From NCBI GenBank assembly GCA_964563545.1, contig CAZLXB010000021.1, positions 1 through 32,378 on the forward strand: a stretch of DNA of 32,378 nt, written 5' to 3'. Source of the DNA: Casp-actino8 sp964563545 (GTDB lineage: Bacteria; Actinomycetota; Acidimicrobiia; Acidimicrobiales; Ilumatobacteraceae). Below, one piece after another: positions 31,610 to 32,378 of the stretch (its first letter is position 1; each line of letters starts with the position of its first letter). A model generated the notes under the pieces. The model was given only the letters and a program-made list of their open reading frames with translations. It had not been told where the DNA came from and did not search any database. The position numbers were made by a program, and so were the translations under genes.

Positions 31610-32378
31610 CAGTACCGGTAGTGGTCGGGTTTGAACGGACCCGAAGGATCGATGCCCAGGTACTCGGCCTGCTCGTCGGTGAGCTTGGTGAGCTTCACAC
31701 CCAACGCTTCGAGATGCAACGACGCGACCTTTTCGTCGAGTCGCTTCGGGAGGACGTACACACCGAGGGGGTAGTTGGCGGTGTGATTGAACAGTTCCAT
31801 CTGGGCGATGACCTGATTGGAGAACGAGCACGACATCACGAAACTCGGATGCCCGGTGGCACAACCAAGATTCACGAGCCGACCCTCGGCGAGAACGATC
31901 ACCGAGTGTCCGTCGGGGAACGACCACAGGTCGGTTCCGGGCTTGAGTTCGTCCTTGGTCGCTCCGCTACGGGCGAGTCCGGCCATGTCGATCTCGGAGT
32001 CGAAGTGGCCGATGTTGCAGACGATCGCATTGTGCTTCATGCGCTTCATGTGCTCGACCGTGATGATGTGGTCGTTGCCCGTGGCCGACACGAAGATGTC
32101 GGCGGATGGCGCGACGTCGTCCAGGGTCGTGACCTGATAGCCCTCCATGGCCGCCTGCAGAGCGTTGATCGGGTCCACTTCGGTCACGATCACCCGCGCG
32201 CCTTGACCCTTGAGTGCCTGCGCGCATCCCTTGCCGACGTCGCCGTATCCGCACACCACTGCGACCTTGCCGGCGAGCATCACGTCGGTGGCCCGACAGA
32301 TCGCGTCGACGAGCGAATGACGACAGCCGTACAGGTTGTCGAACTTCGACTTGGTGACCGAGTCGTTCACGTTGATCG
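31609..32378 (-). CDS. ahcY: adenosylhomocysteinase, N-terminal part outside window
   Basis: About 255 C-terminal codons are present; the 5' end lies beyond base 32378. INVNDSVTKSKFDNLYGCRHSL at the window edge (substrate/NAD region), the NAD-binding GYGDVGKG, NIGHFDSEIDM, NLGCATGHPSFVM and the C-terminal KPDHYRY (Lys and Tyr reach into the neighbouring subunit's NAD site) are all hallmarks. The enzyme splits S-adenosylhomocysteine to adenosine and homocysteine with bound NAD, keeping methylation running. A GTG at 32370 lies inside the conserved core and is not the start. Confidence 0.97.
   Translation of the reverse strand, partial: INVNDSVTKSKFDNLYGCRHSLVDAICRATDVMLAGKVAVVCGYGDVGKGCAQALKGQGARVIVTEVDPINALQAAMEGYQVTTLDDVAPSADIFVSATGNDHIITVEHMKRMKHNAIVCNIGHFDSEIDMAGLARSGATKDELKPGTDLWSFPDGHSVIVLAEGRLVNLGCATGHPSFVMSCSFSNQVIAQMELFNHTANYPLGVYVLPKRLDEKVASLHLEALGVKLTKLTDEQAEYLGIDPSGPFKPDHYRY

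Overview
The window is GC-rich, densely coded bacterial chromosome. The mix of a DUF222/HNH ('13E12-type') gene, a GlbO-type truncated haemoglobin, two L,D-transpeptidases, MenB, a DUF6777 lipoprotein, many GTG starts and apparently leaderless promoters points to an actinobacterium (Actinomycetota). Acidimicrobiia is my best guess, but this is inference from gene content, not a phylogeny. A run of exactly 100 N flanked by a perfect 55-nt duplication shows a draft, probably metagenomic, short-read scaffold. No phage, transposase, integrase or CRISPR array is visible, and no gene-free stretch exceeds about 230 bp.

Layout. 1-1.6 kb: a truncated DUF222/HNH endonuclease gene (minus) divergent from the tmRNA gene ssrA. 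1.6-4.5 kb: a lipoprotein esterase, a VOC-fold protein, a YhhN-type membrane protein and an RDD membrane protein. 4.5-5.9 kb: a TetR regulator divergent from a two-gene unit (small membrane protein plus limonene-epoxide-hydrolase-like protein), with a palindromic candidate operator between them. 5.9-9.6 kb: a TRIC/UPF0126 channel divergent from a 2-oxoglutarate-type dioxygenase, then the potassium transporter Kup. 9.6-12.3 kb: a minus-strand group (alpha/beta hydrolase, SDR, glutamine amidotransferase, small hypothetical protein). 12.4-16.1 kb: an L,D-transpeptidase-like protein, SurE, a crotonase-family enzyme and a canonical lipoprotein L,D-transpeptidase. 16.2-18.9 kb: menB, a SpoU/TrmH methyltransferase and purU. 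18.9-20.1 kb: a crotonase translationally coupled to a truncated haemoglobin. 20.2-25.7 kb: the housekeeping cluster secA-prfB-ftsE-ftsX. 25.8-27.0 kb: a HAD-like protein converging on a ComF-type phosphoribosyltransferase. 27.3-31.0 kb: a very large secreted lipoprotein interrupted by the assembly gap. 31.0-32.4 kb: a YczE-type membrane protein coupled to ahcY, which runs off the window.

Two things stand out. First, the large lipoprotein joins a DUF6777-like domain to nine Cys-bracketed, Trp-rich repeats of about 56-65 residues that I do not recognise, followed by three Ig-like domains. Its promoter region carries a perfect 17-bp palindrome. Second, about fifteen genes on both strands have a TANNNT-like (or CANNNT) hexamer only 6-10 nt, most often exactly 6 nt, before the start codon and no Shine-Dalgarno sequence. 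This suggests widespread leaderless transcription and fixes many of the start codons used here.
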